Of a DNA stretch of 64,000 nt, positions 27,478-37,230 are shown piece by piece; position 1 is the first letter of the stretch, and every line of letters starts with the position of its first letter. This DNA comes from Spirochaetia bacterium (lineage in GTDB: Bacteria > Spirochaetota > UBA4802 > UBA5550): contig VFJS01000008.1 in the NCBI GenBank assembly GCA_009885955.1, forward strand, positions 20,475-84,474, read 5' to 3'. A model generated the notes under the pieces. It saw nothing but the letters and a program-made list of their open reading frames with translations, made no database searches and had not been told where the DNA came from. A program made the translations under genes and the position numbers.

Positions 27478-28533
27478 ATGAAACCTCTCTATATATTTCT
27501 GCTCATTTTGCTTATCCCCGGCTGTAAGCCGTTTCAAATTCTCGAACCTGTTGATCTTGGAAGCAATACGGAGTACCCCCGGAACAATTACCTGGTGATA
27601 AGCATGTCAAGGCTTAATATTCCCGAGGGATGGCGCTTCAGGAGGCCAACAAAAGAGGTAAAAAAATCTGAAGTGATATCGGAGCTCCGTTTTTTTGAGT
27701 TTGATGATACGACTGATACCATTGCCGGATATTTTGAATATTCAACATTCAATGATGTGACAAATGTGTCATTCAAGCATGAACTATTCGATGTCAAGAC
27801 CGATTCAATCATTCCCCTGGGGCTGGCGGAAAATTTTGCAGAAGACTGGTCATCGGAGTACAAAAATAAAACAGTTCATAAAACTACAATCAATCAGCAT
27901 GAAGCTTTTATTATTGAAGGCGTGCACAAAGAAAAAAACCGGGACATGATAACGGCACTGCTCCCTGAAGGCAGGAACTTCAATGAAATTCAGATCGTAA
28001 GTGATTCCGGATGGATAAAAAGCCACAGGTCTATTCCGCACCAGATACTCTCATCATACCGGCTTGAAACAAAAAAACATAACGAACGCTTTATAAAAGA
28101 TCTCGTTCATTTCAAATGTACTGATGGCTCATGGTACTGGAAGGATGACTGGAACGTTGAGGGTGTGAGGGGATATTCAATTATTGATTCTTCCGATTTT
28201 GAAACTCCTGTGGAATACATCAGCATAGCCGTTACTGCATCGGATACGGCAAGGGGCCTTGAACCCCTTTTCACCATGTATGAAGAGATTGTCATCATAC
28301 CCGATTTTGAAGTGACTATCTCCCTGGGGAAAAAAAAATATAAAGGCGAGGCCATAGTAACAAAAAACAGGAGCAGGGACATCTCAGCATATTACATTGT
28401 TAAGCATGGCGGATTGAACCACCTGATTATGGTAGTGTATAAGCAGGGGGCTGTAAGCATCGAGCCCGGGAAACTCCACCTTGAATGGGATGCGATAAAA
28501 AATGTTATGGATAATTATTTATCGTTAAACTGA
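27478..28533 (+). CDS. Predicted lipoprotein, unknown function
   Basis: ATG codons at 27475 and 27478 compete; either gives the signal MKPLYIFLLILLIPGC with a classic lipobox (IPGC). The roughly 350-residue mature part contains mixed strands and repeated aromatic/charged motifs (SELRFFEFDDTTDTIAGYFEYS; KCTDGSWYWKDDWNVEGVRGY) but matches no family I recognise. It is followed 66 bp later by another lipoprotein gene; they may form one unit. Confidence 0.8.
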   Translation: MKPLYIFLLILLIPGCKPFQILEPVDLGSNTEYPRNNYLVISMSRLNIPEGWRFRRPTKEVKKSEVISELRFFEFDDTTDTIAGYFEYSTFNDVTNVSFKHELFDVKTDSIIPLGLAENFAEDWSSEYKNKTVHKTTINQHEAFIIEGVHKEKNRDMITALLPEGRNFNEIQIVSDSGWIKSHRSIPHQILSSYRLETKKHNERFIKDLVHFKCTDGSWYWKDDWNVEGVRGYSIIDSSDFETPVEYISIAVTASDTARGLEPLFTMYEEIVIIPDFEVTISLGKKKYKGEAIVTKNRSRDISAYYIVKHGGLNHLIMVVYKQGAVSIEPGKLHLEWDAIKNVMDNYLSLN

Positions 28534-28599
28534 AAGCGGCGGTAAATTGCTATTCATTGTTTTAAGGGATTGCATAAAATTTATGATTAAGGGTAATGT

Positions 28600-29901
28600 A
28601 TGAAAAAGGTAAAATCGATTATATCTCTCACATTTGTATTCATTTTCTTTTTATTGGAATGCAAGACCGGGGCCTTGAATGTTGCTGAAAAAAACCAGGA
28701 GGATATATTCAGCAAATGGATTTCAACCCAGATTATTAGGACCGACCTGAATATATATGATGCGATGAAGGATGTAAGCAATAGCAAAATACAATATATC
28801 GCAAGGATGATGCCGGCAAACCTGAAAGCCCAGATGTCCGAAATTCTGCCCGAGATCAGCAATGAAAAACTTGATAACGCATCAATTGATTCAGCCCGCA
28901 AAAAAATATTAAACATTTATAAAGACATTGAATTCAACATGCCGGCTTTCATCCATACCATGAAAAACAGGAGTTTTGCCTCTCTGAAAGTTAACAAACA
29001 GGAGGCGGGCGAAGACAGCAGCGATGTTCTGGCAAAATACAGGAAGATGATGGAAATCCTATTTTTTACCGATGACCTGGACAAGTTTGACATGGTCATG
29101 GGAGCCATGGGCAACCGTTTCTTCGAGTTCTGCTATTATGATAAGACCTTCAGCCAGTACAAGGCATTGACGGAGAATAATGAACAGCTGTCGGTCGTCA
29201 AACTTTTAAATGAGATATCATGGTACTACCTTGCCAGGAGGGAGTGGAAGAGCTGGCACAGCAATACTCTTATGAATCTGAAAAAGGAGTCTGAATCCGG
29301 CAAGCAGGTGGTCTATATTGCCGGCGGGAGCGACATCTACCAGCTCATCAAGTCAGGGGTATATAACATCGTAAACATCGACCCCATTTATCCGACGCAG
29401 ACAAAATATTATTCCGAGGGATGGGAATATCTCGCCAGGGGTCATGGGAAAGGAGGCGGGATTGGAGACAGGATAACCCTGGAGGTGCCTCAGAAAATCA
29501 TAATGACCAGGGCCTCATATGTGGAATCGGGCTATGTGATAAAGGAGAAGGAAATGTTTGGAAAAACTATTTCCATTCCCGACAGCATAACTGTCTGGAA
29601 TATTGAGGATGGCAAGGGGAAAAAACTCGGGACATATAAACTGATAAGGCGTTTTGTGAAGCAGGATGATTTCATCAAAACTCCAGATAAGGTTTTTCTC
29701 ATTTCTTTTAATGAACTTTATTTCATCATGAGAACAGGCCCTGAAAGCTGGGGGATCGATCCCAATAAATTTTCAAGCGACTTTGGCTTTTATGTGAAAC
29801 AGCTGAGGAATCCCGTTAGCTACCCGGTATTGATGAATATACGGAGGATCCAGGAAAGCCCCAATTCCCATGTCTTCGGTTCATCAGTCATCGGGAAGTA
29901 G
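28600..29901 (+). CDS. Predicted lipoprotein with Rossmann-like segment
   Basis: The 433-residue product starts with a lipoprotein signal (LTFVFIFFLLEC, Cys21). The first half is helical. A segment near residues 240-260 (VVYIAGGSDIYQLIKSGVYN then IVNIDPIYP) resembles the beta-Gly-loop-helix-beta-acidic pattern of a nucleotide- or SAM-binding Rossmann fold. That would be unusual in an exported lipoprotein and may be coincidental. Other parts (GKGGGIGDRITLEVP) give no match. Function not assigned. Confidence 0.75.
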   Translation: MKKVKSIISLTFVFIFFLLECKTGALNVAEKNQEDIFSKWISTQIIRTDLNIYDAMKDVSNSKIQYIARMMPANLKAQMSEILPEISNEKLDNASIDSARKKILNIYKDIEFNMPAFIHTMKNRSFASLKVNKQEAGEDSSDVLAKYRKMMEILFFTDDLDKFDMVMGAMGNRFFEFCYYDKTFSQYKALTENNEQLSVVKLLNEISWYYLARREWKSWHSNTLMNLKKESESGKQVVYIAGGSDIYQLIKSGVYNIVNIDPIYPTQTKYYSEGWEYLARGHGKGGGIGDRITLEVPQKIIMTRASYVESGYVIKEKEMFGKTISIPDSITVWNIEDGKGKKLGTYKLIRRFVKQDDFIKTPDKVFLISFNELYFIMRTGPESWGIDPNKFSSDFGFYVKQLRNPVSYPVLMNIRRIQESPNSHVFGSSVIGK

Positions 29902-29944
29902 GGCGCCCCTGCGGCCCGGATATATGTTTCATGCCTTGAAAATA

Positions 29945-30733
29945 TTATGATGAAGCCGAGCTGTACGCCTTGAGGCCTTTTCGCCAGAACCTTATTACGA
30001 TGAAGTAAAAAAGGAGAAAGACGGCAAGGAAGTGAAACAGCAGCAACATATCGAAATTTTCCAGAAGAATCCTGGCAGGAAATGAGGCCATGATACTGAA
30101 GGGGAGGGCCGTAGTCAGTATGATCCGCAGTGGGCCGGTGAAGATTCTGTCGGGCCTTTCGATGAACCTGTTCAGCGTAAAAAAAATCATCTCCAGGCCC
30201 TGCCCCGACTGTGCCCAGAAAGACGGTATGATAAATATCATCCTCACGAAATACCTGAGCAGGGTCCCGAGAATGATCATCACAATAAAAAACAGGACCA
30301 TATACCATCCGATTTTTTCAGGATAACTCATAATTGACCATGTAAGGATTCCGCCGGCCATGATGAGATTGAGGAAGGAATTCGCTGCAAAGTCCCTGAC
30401 GCTCAGGAAAAAAAGCGGCGATACCGGCCGTATGAGATAATAATCGAGCTCGCCCTTGTTTATGTATTCCGATATCATCCAGAGGTTATTCGCGAAAACG
30501 GTCATATTGATTGCATCGATGATTAAATATCCCGAGATAAAGATCATCATCTGGTCCATGTTCCACCCCCCCAGGAGGCCGGTGTGGTTAAAAACAAGTT
30601 TGTAGAAGCCGATGTTGATCCCGTAGAAAATGATGTCCATGACAATTCTGAAATAGAAGTCAAGCCTGAACTCCATAGCCTTGCTGAATGAGAACCTGAG
30701 AAAATAGATGTACAGCCTTACGTAACGCGACAT
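29945..30733 (-). CDS. ABC-2 family exporter permease (second permease)
   Basis: I start at the ATG at 30733, whose A is shared with the stop codon TAA of the preceding permease; the longer frame is inside that gene. The 262-residue protein has six membrane helices and matches the PF06182-type ABC-2 permeases (RVDYFFR-like start RYVRLYIYFLRFSFSKAMEF; GELDYYLIRPVSPLF). With the adjacent permease and ATPase it forms a heterodimeric exporter of unknown substrate; characterised relatives export viologen-like or antibiotic compounds. Confidence 0.88.
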   Translation of the reverse strand: MSRYVRLYIYFLRFSFSKAMEFRLDFYFRIVMDIIFYGINIGFYKLVFNHTGLLGGWNMDQMMIFISGYLIIDAINMTVFANNLWMISEYINKGELDYYLIRPVSPLFFLSVRDFAANSFLNLIMAGGILTWSIMSYPEKIGWYMVLFFIVMIILGTLLRYFVRMIFIIPSFWAQSGQGLEMIFFTLNRFIERPDRIFTGPLRIILTTALPFSIMASFPARILLENFDMLLLFHFLAVFLLFYFIVIRFWRKGLKAYSSASS

Positions 30734-31545
30734 TAGATTCCCACCCCCGTGTACCTGTATCTGCCCCTGTCCCACATGAACGACATGATTATCATGAACA
30801 CCCCGGCCCAGGCTCCGGTAATGATCAGGCCCTCAGCCCATTCAATGAGCGTAATTCTTCCCATGATGCACTGGATTGGGAAAGAGGCCAGGTATGAAAA
30901 GGGGAGATATTTCAAAACCGCTTCCCATTTTTCAGGGAAAAAGGCAAGGGGGATCATGACTCCACCCAGGAGGGATACGCAGAACCTGACCATGACAAGG
31001 AGGGTCCATACATTGTCGGCCCAGAAGGCTATCAATTCAATGGAGCTGTTTATGAAGAAACAAAGAAGGCCCGAGAAAAATATGGCAGCTATTCCCATGG
31101 CGATTGATCCGGCATTCATCGCGGATTCAGCCGGCATGCCGAAGATGGCGCGGAAGATTAATAAGGCTGCAAAAAGCTGCGCAATGAAAATAAGCGAATT
31201 AGCCACATGCTGCGCATACTTGTACCTGAAAAAGGATACGGGATAGATTAAATATTTTGTAAGAGAGCCGTCATAAATTTCGCGGGCAACCATTCCCAGT
31301 CCTGCGCCGAATATCATCCTTTCAACCATGGGAACCATGATGTAATAGAGCATGAGGCCATGGAAGGTATACCCCCGCATCACCGTGACATTATTATAGT
31401 CAAAGACAGCCTTCCATAGAAAGAAAGCAACGCTTACATGGGCAAAGACCGCAACGGTGAACTGCATCCAGAAATCAAACCGGTACGTGACAAGCTTCCT
31501 TATTTCCGTGGAGAATACTTTTGTAACCCAGCCGTGGACAGCCAT
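30733..31545 (-). CDS. ABC-2 family exporter permease (first permease)
   Basis: A 270-residue permease with six membrane helices. EIRKLVTYRFDFWMQFTVAVF and the conserved cytoplasmic EIYDGSLTKYLIYPVSFFRY motif mirror the GELDYYLIRPVSPLF of its partner, the hallmark of the paired PF06182 permeases. It starts 2 bp after the ATPase gene and its stop overlaps the next gene by one base, so all three are translationally linked. Confidence 0.88.
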   Translation of the reverse strand: MAVHGWVTKVFSTEIRKLVTYRFDFWMQFTVAVFAHVSVAFFLWKAVFDYNNVTVMRGYTFHGLMLYYIMVPMVERMIFGAGLGMVAREIYDGSLTKYLIYPVSFFRYKYAQHVANSLIFIAQLFAALLIFRAIFGMPAESAMNAGSIAMGIAAIFFSGLLCFFINSSIELIAFWADNVWTLLVMVRFCVSLLGGVMIPLAFFPEKWEAVLKYLPFSYLASFPIQCIMGRITLIEWAEGLIITGAWAGVFMIIMSFMWDRGRYRYTGVGI

Positions 31546-31546
31546 T

Positions 31547-32524
31547 TCATGATTCCCTGATTATTGACTCGATGATGTTTCCTATATCCTCTTCCTTTAT
31601 CGTGAGGTCGTTGACGCCCTTTCTTTTCAGGATAAATGACGCGGCCTCGGCTATGGACTCGCGGCGCACCTTGATTTCAACAATTCCCTGGCTTGAAGTC
31701 ATTACGGTTCCCAGCCTCTCCGGTATTTTCAGGCCGGCAGCAGCGTTGTCGTCATTGAATGTTACCGAGATTATCCTGTGGTCTGCAAAGCCCCTGGAAA
31801 CACCGCTCAGTTCGCCGTCATACACAACCGAGCCATGGCGTAATATAATGATTCTTTTACAGAGCTGTTCAATGTCCTCCATGTAATGGGAAGTGACAAT
31901 CATTGCCGGCCTGTTTTTCTGCCTGTAGTTAAGGAGAAAGCGCCTTATGGATCGCTGGGCTGTAAGGTCCAGCCCAATGGTAGGTTCGTCGAGAAAAACC
32001 ACTCTGGGATCATGGAGAAGTGCGGCAATGAGTTCCATCTTCATCCTCTCGCCCAGGCTGAGTCGCCGGATCTGAATGTTTAGCTGGTCCTTTACATTCA
32101 GCGTCTCCGTAAGGTATGCAAGATTTTCATTATAGGTATTTTCCGGTATACGGTAAATTTCCTTTAGGAGTATAAAGCAGTCCTCGGCAGGGAGGTCCCA
32201 CCAGAGCTGGGCCTTCTGGCCCATGATGAGGGCAATCTGTCTCCGGAAGTCATTATGCCTGTCCCAGGGGTTGTATCCGAGCACTGTTGCGCTTCCGGAA
32301 GAGGGGGAAATAATGCCTGAAAGCATTTTAACCAGGGTAGTCTTTCCCGCGCCGTTGGCCCCGACTAAGCCCACGATCTCTCCTTCGCCGATTGAAATGG
32401 TCACATCATGTACAGCATTTTTTTCAATCCAATTCCGTGAGAAAAGGGATTTCACCGACCCATAGAGGCCGGGCTCCTTGACATGAACCCTGAAAATTTT
32501 GCTAATCCTGTTTGTTTTTATCAT
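31547..32524 (-). CDS. ABC exporter ATP-binding protein
   Basis: A 325-residue ATPase of the NatA/DrrA-like group. Walker A GLVGANGAGKTTLVKML, signature RRLSLGERMKMELI, Walker B VVFLDEPTIGLD and the switch His in IVTSHYMED are all intact. The C-terminal 90 residues form the extra domain common to drug- and viologen-type exporters. It is the first gene of a three-gene minus-strand operon. The upstream space 32525-32712 is the likely promoter region. Confidence 0.93.
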   Translation of the reverse strand: MIKTNRISKIFRVHVKEPGLYGSVKSLFSRNWIEKNAVHDVTISIGEGEIVGLVGANGAGKTTLVKMLSGIISPSSGSATVLGYNPWDRHNDFRRQIALIMGQKAQLWWDLPAEDCFILLKEIYRIPENTYNENLAYLTETLNVKDQLNIQIRRLSLGERMKMELIAALLHDPRVVFLDEPTIGLDLTAQRSIRRFLLNYRQKNRPAMIVTSHYMEDIEQLCKRIIILRHGSVVYDGELSGVSRGFADHRIISVTFNDDNAAAGLKIPERLGTVMTSSQGIVEIKVRRESIAEAASFILKRKGVNDLTIKEEDIGNIIESIIRES

Positions 32525-32712
32525 AAGGGTGACAAACCCGCGCTGAATATAGTGGTAAAGCCTGCCGCGCGGGTATTATTTCATTTTTAATACTTCAGTA
32601 AGAATATTTGTTCACAGATTCACACGGATTTTCATGGTTTATTATCTGTAGATATCAGCGCAAAGATCTGAGCAATTATTATTTTCTCAGATGAGCAGCT
32701 GTGTACCGTCTT

Positions 32713-33564
32713 CTATTTTGTCCATTCCCTGATGGAGATTATGGTCACCGGAGTTTCAGGGCTGCTATTTGCCCTGACTTTCACCTTGCTCATCTTGTCA
32801 ACAATATCCATCCCGCCTACTACCATGCCGAAAACGGTATGTTTTCCTGTAAGCCACGGGGTGTCAATAATGTTGATGAAAAACTGGGATCCATTGCTGT
32901 CGGGGCCGGAATTTGCCATAGCAATGACCCCGCGGAGGGGATGGCGGGATTTTAGAACGTTACTGTATCTGTACCCCATGTTCTGGAAAGCATCAAGTAT
33001 GGTCATATCCTTCAATGCTGAAGTGAGCTGACCTTTCTTTTTGTTAAAATCCTCTTCTGAAGTGATCCCGATTTTTTTATACAGGGGTAAAAGGATATTC
33101 TGCTGATAATCCACCTGGCTTCTTACGAGGAGCCAGCTGTGCGGTATGCCATCTTCTGTGTGGGCTTTAATTTTATCGAGGCCCAGGGCCCTGCCGCTGA
33201 TTTCATCAGCGAACTTGAATCCGGGACTTCCTGTGCCGGTCCCCGTCGGGCATCCTCCCTGGACCATGAAATTATCTATGACTCTGTGAAAAATCAGGCC
33301 GTCATAAAAATTCCGTTTTGCCTTGGCACCGGTTTTTGAGTCGCTGAACTCTTTTCTCCCCTCTGCCAGGTCGAGAAAATTTTTAACCGTATCGGGGGCC
33401 GCGTCGGGGAAGAGTTCTATATAGATGTCTCCCATTGAAGTCTTAATAACAGCACCAGGATTGTTGGGGTTTTCTTTTATCATCTTAACCTCTGACATCA
33501 GCATAGAAGTGGATGCCGCAATTAAGAGTATTACTGTAAGTAGCCTTATTATCTCATGCCGCAT
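32713..33564 (-). CDS. Exported cyclophilin-type peptidyl-prolyl isomerase with insertion
   Basis: The N-terminal signal (LLTVILLIAASTSMLMS) places this 283-residue protein outside the cytoplasm. Cyclophilin motifs flank a large insert: IFHRVIDNFMVQGGCPTGTGTGSPG, FADEI, then about 75 extra residues (helical, WLLVRSQVDYQQNILLPLYK and so on) before RGVIAMANSGPDSNGSQFFI and FGMVVGGMDIVDKM. Catalytic Arg and Gln/Phe positions are kept. It isomerises X-Pro bonds, here probably during periplasmic folding. The role of the insert is unknown. Confidence 0.9.
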   Translation of the reverse strand: MRHEIIRLLTVILLIAASTSMLMSEVKMIKENPNNPGAVIKTSMGDIYIELFPDAAPDTVKNFLDLAEGRKEFSDSKTGAKAKRNFYDGLIFHRVIDNFMVQGGCPTGTGTGSPGFKFADEISGRALGLDKIKAHTEDGIPHSWLLVRSQVDYQQNILLPLYKKIGITSEEDFNKKKGQLTSALKDMTILDAFQNMGYRYSNVLKSRHPLRGVIAMANSGPDSNGSQFFINIIDTPWLTGKHTVFGMVVGGMDIVDKMSKVKVRANSSPETPVTIISIREWTK

Positions 33565-33754
33565 AGTTTCACCATGTAATATCAGAAAAAATTAAATATT
33601 TTCTTAAAAAATAATATCATGAATATTTGTCAATCACATAATAGGAAAATAATTCACCACTTGTACTCAAACGAATGACAGAATTTTATTGAATTGCAGG
33701 TTTTTTATTATTGAAAAAATCGGCTCTTTCCGGGACATTGTGAATATCAGATTT

Positions 33755-33800
33755 GAAGAATAGGGAGAGGGCGCGCAGAGCGCGGTGAGGGCATTTAGTC
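33755..33800. repeat. Partial copy of the MITE-like repeat (right end only)
   Basis: AATAGGGAGAGGGCGCGCAG then AGCGCGGTGAGGGCATTTAG matches the right end of the element at 21729-21965. The rest of the element is missing, so it looks like a deletion remnant. It lies in the leader of the TatD gene and supplies a spurious GTG start at 33785. Confidence 0.6.
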
Positions 33801-33832
33801 TGAAAAAGAAATTAATTTCGGAGAAACAGCAT

Positions 33833-34618
33833 ATGCTGATCGACACACATGCCCATTTTGACATGATTTTTGAAAAACATGAATTCAGTGAAGAGAGCCT
33901 CATGCAGTCAATGAAAGAGAATGGCGTCCTCCACTCTGTCCAGGTATCAATAGAGCCGGAAGGTTTTCAGTGGTCATTGGACTTTGCGCGCAGGAATGAA
34001 GGGAGCGGTGTCCTGTTCACCATCGGCATGCATCCTTCAACTGCAGCCGGCCCTGAAAGTTTTACAGTGCTGTCTGATTTCACGGAAAAGGTGATGACTT
34101 CCGGTGACAGGAGACTTCTCTTTGCCATTGGTGAATGCGGGCTCGATTTTTACCGGATGAGGCAGAAAAGGGAGTTGCAGGAGGAGTCATTCCGGCGGCA
34201 GCTGATTGAGGCTAAGAAATGGGCTATCCCTGTTGTTGTACATTCAAGGGATGCCATGGAGGAAACTCTTGCAGTAATTAAAGAGAGCTCCATAGAGAAC
34301 GGTGTGATGCACTGCTTTTCAGGCGGCAGCAAAGCGGCGCAAAAAGTGCTGGACCTCGGTTTTCACATATCCTTTGCCGGCAACGTAACATATAATGGCG
34401 CCGGCGAGCTCCATGATTCGGCCCGTTATGTGCCTCTGGACAGGATTCTTGTTGAAACAGATGCCCCGTTCCTTACCCCTGTGCCGCTCAGGGGGAAACA
34501 GAACAGGCCCGAGTACATCAAGAATACCTATACATTCATCGCAGGACTGAAAAAAATTCCTGTTGAAAAACTTGCTGCTTCCGTGCAGGAGAACTTCCTG
34601 CGGCTTAAAAACCGTTGA
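33833..34618 (+). CDS. TatD-family metal-dependent deoxyribonuclease
   Basis: The ATG at 33833 follows GGAG by eight bases and begins the family start MLIDTHAHFDM with the first HxH metal site; the longer frame only reads repeat DNA. The 261-residue TIM-barrel continues with TIGMHPSTA, AIGECGLDFYRMR (Glu ligand), PVVVHSRDAMEE, VMHCFSGG and LVETDAPFLTP, the full set of metal ligands. TatD proteins have 3'-5' DNase activity and act in DNA repair or D-aminoacyl-tRNA processing in relatives. Despite the name, it is not part of Tat export. Confidence 0.93.
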   Translation: MLIDTHAHFDMIFEKHEFSEESLMQSMKENGVLHSVQVSIEPEGFQWSLDFARRNEGSGVLFTIGMHPSTAAGPESFTVLSDFTEKVMTSGDRRLLFAIGECGLDFYRMRQKRELQEESFRRQLIEAKKWAIPVVVHSRDAMEETLAVIKESSIENGVMHCFSGGSKAAQKVLDLGFHISFAGNVTYNGAGELHDSARYVPLDRILVETDAPFLTPVPLRGKQNRPEYIKNTYTFIAGLKKIPVEKLAASVQENFLRLKNR

Positions 34619-34784
34619 AAATAATTGTATATTCAACACCCGGTTTCCTGCCATAAGATTGCTCTGTCAGCTGCAAAACCGATACAACATAATGACAACC
34701 ATTCAATAGATCAATCATTGTAATTCGCGGGAGATGATTGAAAAAACAACCCGGTAACAGGGAAAGGTATGTATCAATAATATC

Positions 34785-34813
34785 TTGACATGAAAATATA
34801 ATAAAAATATTTT
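34785..34813 (+). promoter_or_regulatory. Promoter candidate for prfC
   Basis: TTGACA (34785-34790) and TATTTT (34808-34813) are 17 bp apart; a TATAAT also sits at 34797-34802. Either would give a leader of only about 5 to 15 bases before the ATG at 34824. Confidence 0.45.
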
Positions 34814-34823
34814 GGATAAAATA

Positions 34824-36413
34824 ATGAATAACATACGATCAGAAATACAAAAAAGACGCACCTTCGCAATAATATCACATCCCGACGCCGGTAAAACCAC
34901 ACTTACGGAGAAATTGCTTCTCTACGGCGGTGCAATCGAACTTGCAGGTTCCGTTACAGCGAAAAAAAAGCAAAAAGAAACATCTTCAGACTGGATGGAA
35001 CTTGAAAAGAAGAGAGGTATCTCAATATCTTCAACGGTTCTTCAATTTGACTATCGCGGTTTTAAACTGAACCTGCTTGATACACCTGGGCATAAGGATT
35101 TTTCAGAAGACACGTACCGGGTTTTGATGGCAGTAGATTCGGTTATAATGGTCATCGATGCCGGCAAAGGTATAGAAAGTCAGACTTTAAAGCTCTTTGA
35201 AATCTGCAGAAAGCGATGTATTCCGATTTTTACATTCATTAATAAACTTGACAGGCCGGCGTTACCGGCACTTGAACTTTTAGACCAGATAGAAAAAGTC
35301 CTCAATATGCATGCCTATCCTGTATGCTGGCCTCTGGAGAGCGGCCCGTTTTTCAAAGGAGTATATAACAGGATGAATAAATCTATTCATCTCTTTGAAA
35401 AAGTTGTGGGAGGATTGTATAAAGCCCCGGTATCAGTCCACGGCATTACGGATCCTGTTGTTAAGGATGCCCTCAGTGAACCATCATACAGAGAAATCAT
35501 TGAAGAGATTGAACTCCTTGATATGGCTCACTGCTTCTTTAACCATGCAGAAGTGCTCAGTGGAACTACAACACCTGTTTTTTTCGGCAGCGCGGCAAAT
35601 AATTTCGGCGTGGAACTTTTCCTTGACTGGTTTATTGATCATTCTTTAGAGCCTCAGCAAAGAAAGGCCGGGGATTCTTTTGTTCCACTTGAAGGCCCTG
35701 ATTTTTCTGCATTTGTCTTCAAAATCCAGACGAATATGAATCCTCAGCACAGAGACAGAATGGTTTTTGCCAGAGTCTGCTCAGGGAGGTTTTTCAGGGA
35801 TATGACTGCTTTTAATACCAGAAGCGGGAAAGAAGTGAGGATATCAAATTCCCACAGTATATTCGGACGCGAAAGGGAAATTGCAAATGAGGCATTTCCC
35901 GGTGATATCATTGGTTTCATCACAAATTCTGATTTCCATATCGGCGATACAATCAGTTCCAACCCTTCCCTGTGTTTTCATGAAATTCCCCGCTTCGCAC
36001 CTGAATGTTTTGCTTATGTACAAAATAATTCGATATCCAACTACAAATCCTTCAGAAAAGGCCTGGATCATCTCCTTGCCGAGGATATTGTTCAATCATT
36101 TTTTCCTGAAAACGGCACCAGCAAACTGCCTCTTTTAGGAGCAATAGGCCCCCTTCAATTTGATGTTTTACAGTACAGGTTAAAAGATGAATATGGTGTT
36201 GAAACAAATCTTGATATGAAACAGTGGACTGCCCTGCGCTGGTTAGATACGATACCGGAAGGTACATACGCGCAAATGTATCTTCCCCATGATTGTTATC
36301 ATGGAAAGGATAGCAAAGGCCAACCGGTTTTATTTTTTCCGAATACCTGGACAGTGGAATATTTTTTAGAGAAAAATCCTGACATCAGATTATATGATAC
36401 GCCGGTATATTGA
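34824..36413 (+). CDS. prfC: Peptide chain release factor 3
   Basis: A 529-residue translational GTPase that recycles RF1/RF2 after peptide release. G1 SHPDAGKTTLTEKLL, G2 EKKRGISISSTV, G3 LLDTPGHKDFSEDTYR, G4 INKLDRPA and the C-terminal QFDVLQYRLKDEYGVE are typical of RF3. ATG at 34824 is preferred to an in-frame TTG at 34812. The gene and the methyltransferase after it are noticeably more AT-rich in codon choice than genes such as the Clp fusion. Confidence 0.95.
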   Translation: MNNIRSEIQKRRTFAIISHPDAGKTTLTEKLLLYGGAIELAGSVTAKKKQKETSSDWMELEKKRGISISSTVLQFDYRGFKLNLLDTPGHKDFSEDTYRVLMAVDSVIMVIDAGKGIESQTLKLFEICRKRCIPIFTFINKLDRPALPALELLDQIEKVLNMHAYPVCWPLESGPFFKGVYNRMNKSIHLFEKVVGGLYKAPVSVHGITDPVVKDALSEPSYREIIEEIELLDMAHCFFNHAEVLSGTTTPVFFGSAANNFGVELFLDWFIDHSLEPQQRKAGDSFVPLEGPDFSAFVFKIQTNMNPQHRDRMVFARVCSGRFFRDMTAFNTRSGKEVRISNSHSIFGREREIANEAFPGDIIGFITNSDFHIGDTISSNPSLCFHEIPRFAPECFAYVQNNSISNYKSFRKGLDHLLAEDIVQSFFPENGTSKLPLLGAIGPLQFDVLQYRLKDEYGVETNLDMKQWTALRWLDTIPEGTYAQMYLPHDCYHGKDSKGQPVLFFPNTWTVEYFLEKNPDIRLYDTPVY

Positions 36414-36512
36414 AATGTATTTTTTGATCAATTCATAAACACATGTAACATCAGGTGAGGCAATGGAATGATGCCGGAAGAAAAAATAACCTATGATACA
36501 AAAAGTTAACCT

Positions 36513-37145
36513 ATGGAAATCTATTGTACACTCTGCAGCGAACCGGCTCATGTATTTACTATAGTAAAGAATAATAAATATTATACCTGTTCAAACTGCC
36601 GCGCTGTCTTGCTTGACCCGCAACAGTATCTTTCCCCTGATGAAGAAAGGAACAGATATCTTCATCATGACAATGATGTTAATGATATCCGGTATCAGGA
36701 GTTTGTTAAACCAATCGTGGAAGAGATAAAAAGGAGTTTTACGATACATCATACCGGTCTTGATTTTGGCGCAGGCACCGGCCCTGTAATATCAAAGCTT
36801 TTACGCGAGGCCGGATATTCCATCAGTTTATATGATCCCTTTTTCTGGAACGCGCCGGAAATGCTTGAATTAACGTATGATTATATTGCCTGCTGTGAGG
36901 TCATTGAGCATTTCAAAAACCCGGCATCGGAATTTAAACTTTTGAGATCGCTTCTTAATAAAAATGGCAGTTTATTATGCAAAACATCAATATTCAGCCC
37001 GGAAATAAATTTTGGAAAATGGTATTATAAAGATGATCAAACTCATGTCTTTTTTTACCGAAGGGATACGTTACACTGGATAAAGGAACACTATAATTTT
37101 TCTTCATTGACTATCACTGATCAACTTATTCTCTATACTGTTTGA
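36513..37145 (+). CDS. SAM-dependent methyltransferase with N-terminal zinc ribbon-like motif
   Basis: The 210-residue product starts with two CxxC pairs (CTLC and CSNC, first 35 residues), then a class I methyltransferase core: GLDFGAGTGPVISKLLREAG (motif I), ISLYDPFFW, YDYIACCEVIEHF (motif IV) and FKLLRSLLNKNGSLLCKTSIF. This arrangement (methyltransferase type 23) occurs in enzymes acting on small molecules, lipids or glycans; the substrate is unknown. The gene follows prfC by 99 bp. Confidence 0.82.
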   Translation: MEIYCTLCSEPAHVFTIVKNNKYYTCSNCRAVLLDPQQYLSPDEERNRYLHHDNDVNDIRYQEFVKPIVEEIKRSFTIHHTGLDFGAGTGPVISKLLREAGYSISLYDPFFWNAPEMLELTYDYIACCEVIEHFKNPASEFKLLRSLLNKNGSLLCKTSIFSPEINFGKWYYKDDQTHVFFYRRDTLHWIKEHYNFSSLTITDQLILYTV

Positions 37146-37230
37146 TTTTCATTCCCCGGCCTGTACTCATGTGCACTGCCCAGTGTATCGGGCTCAAACA
37201 TCATAGGTACTCAGATACGTTTCTTATCCC

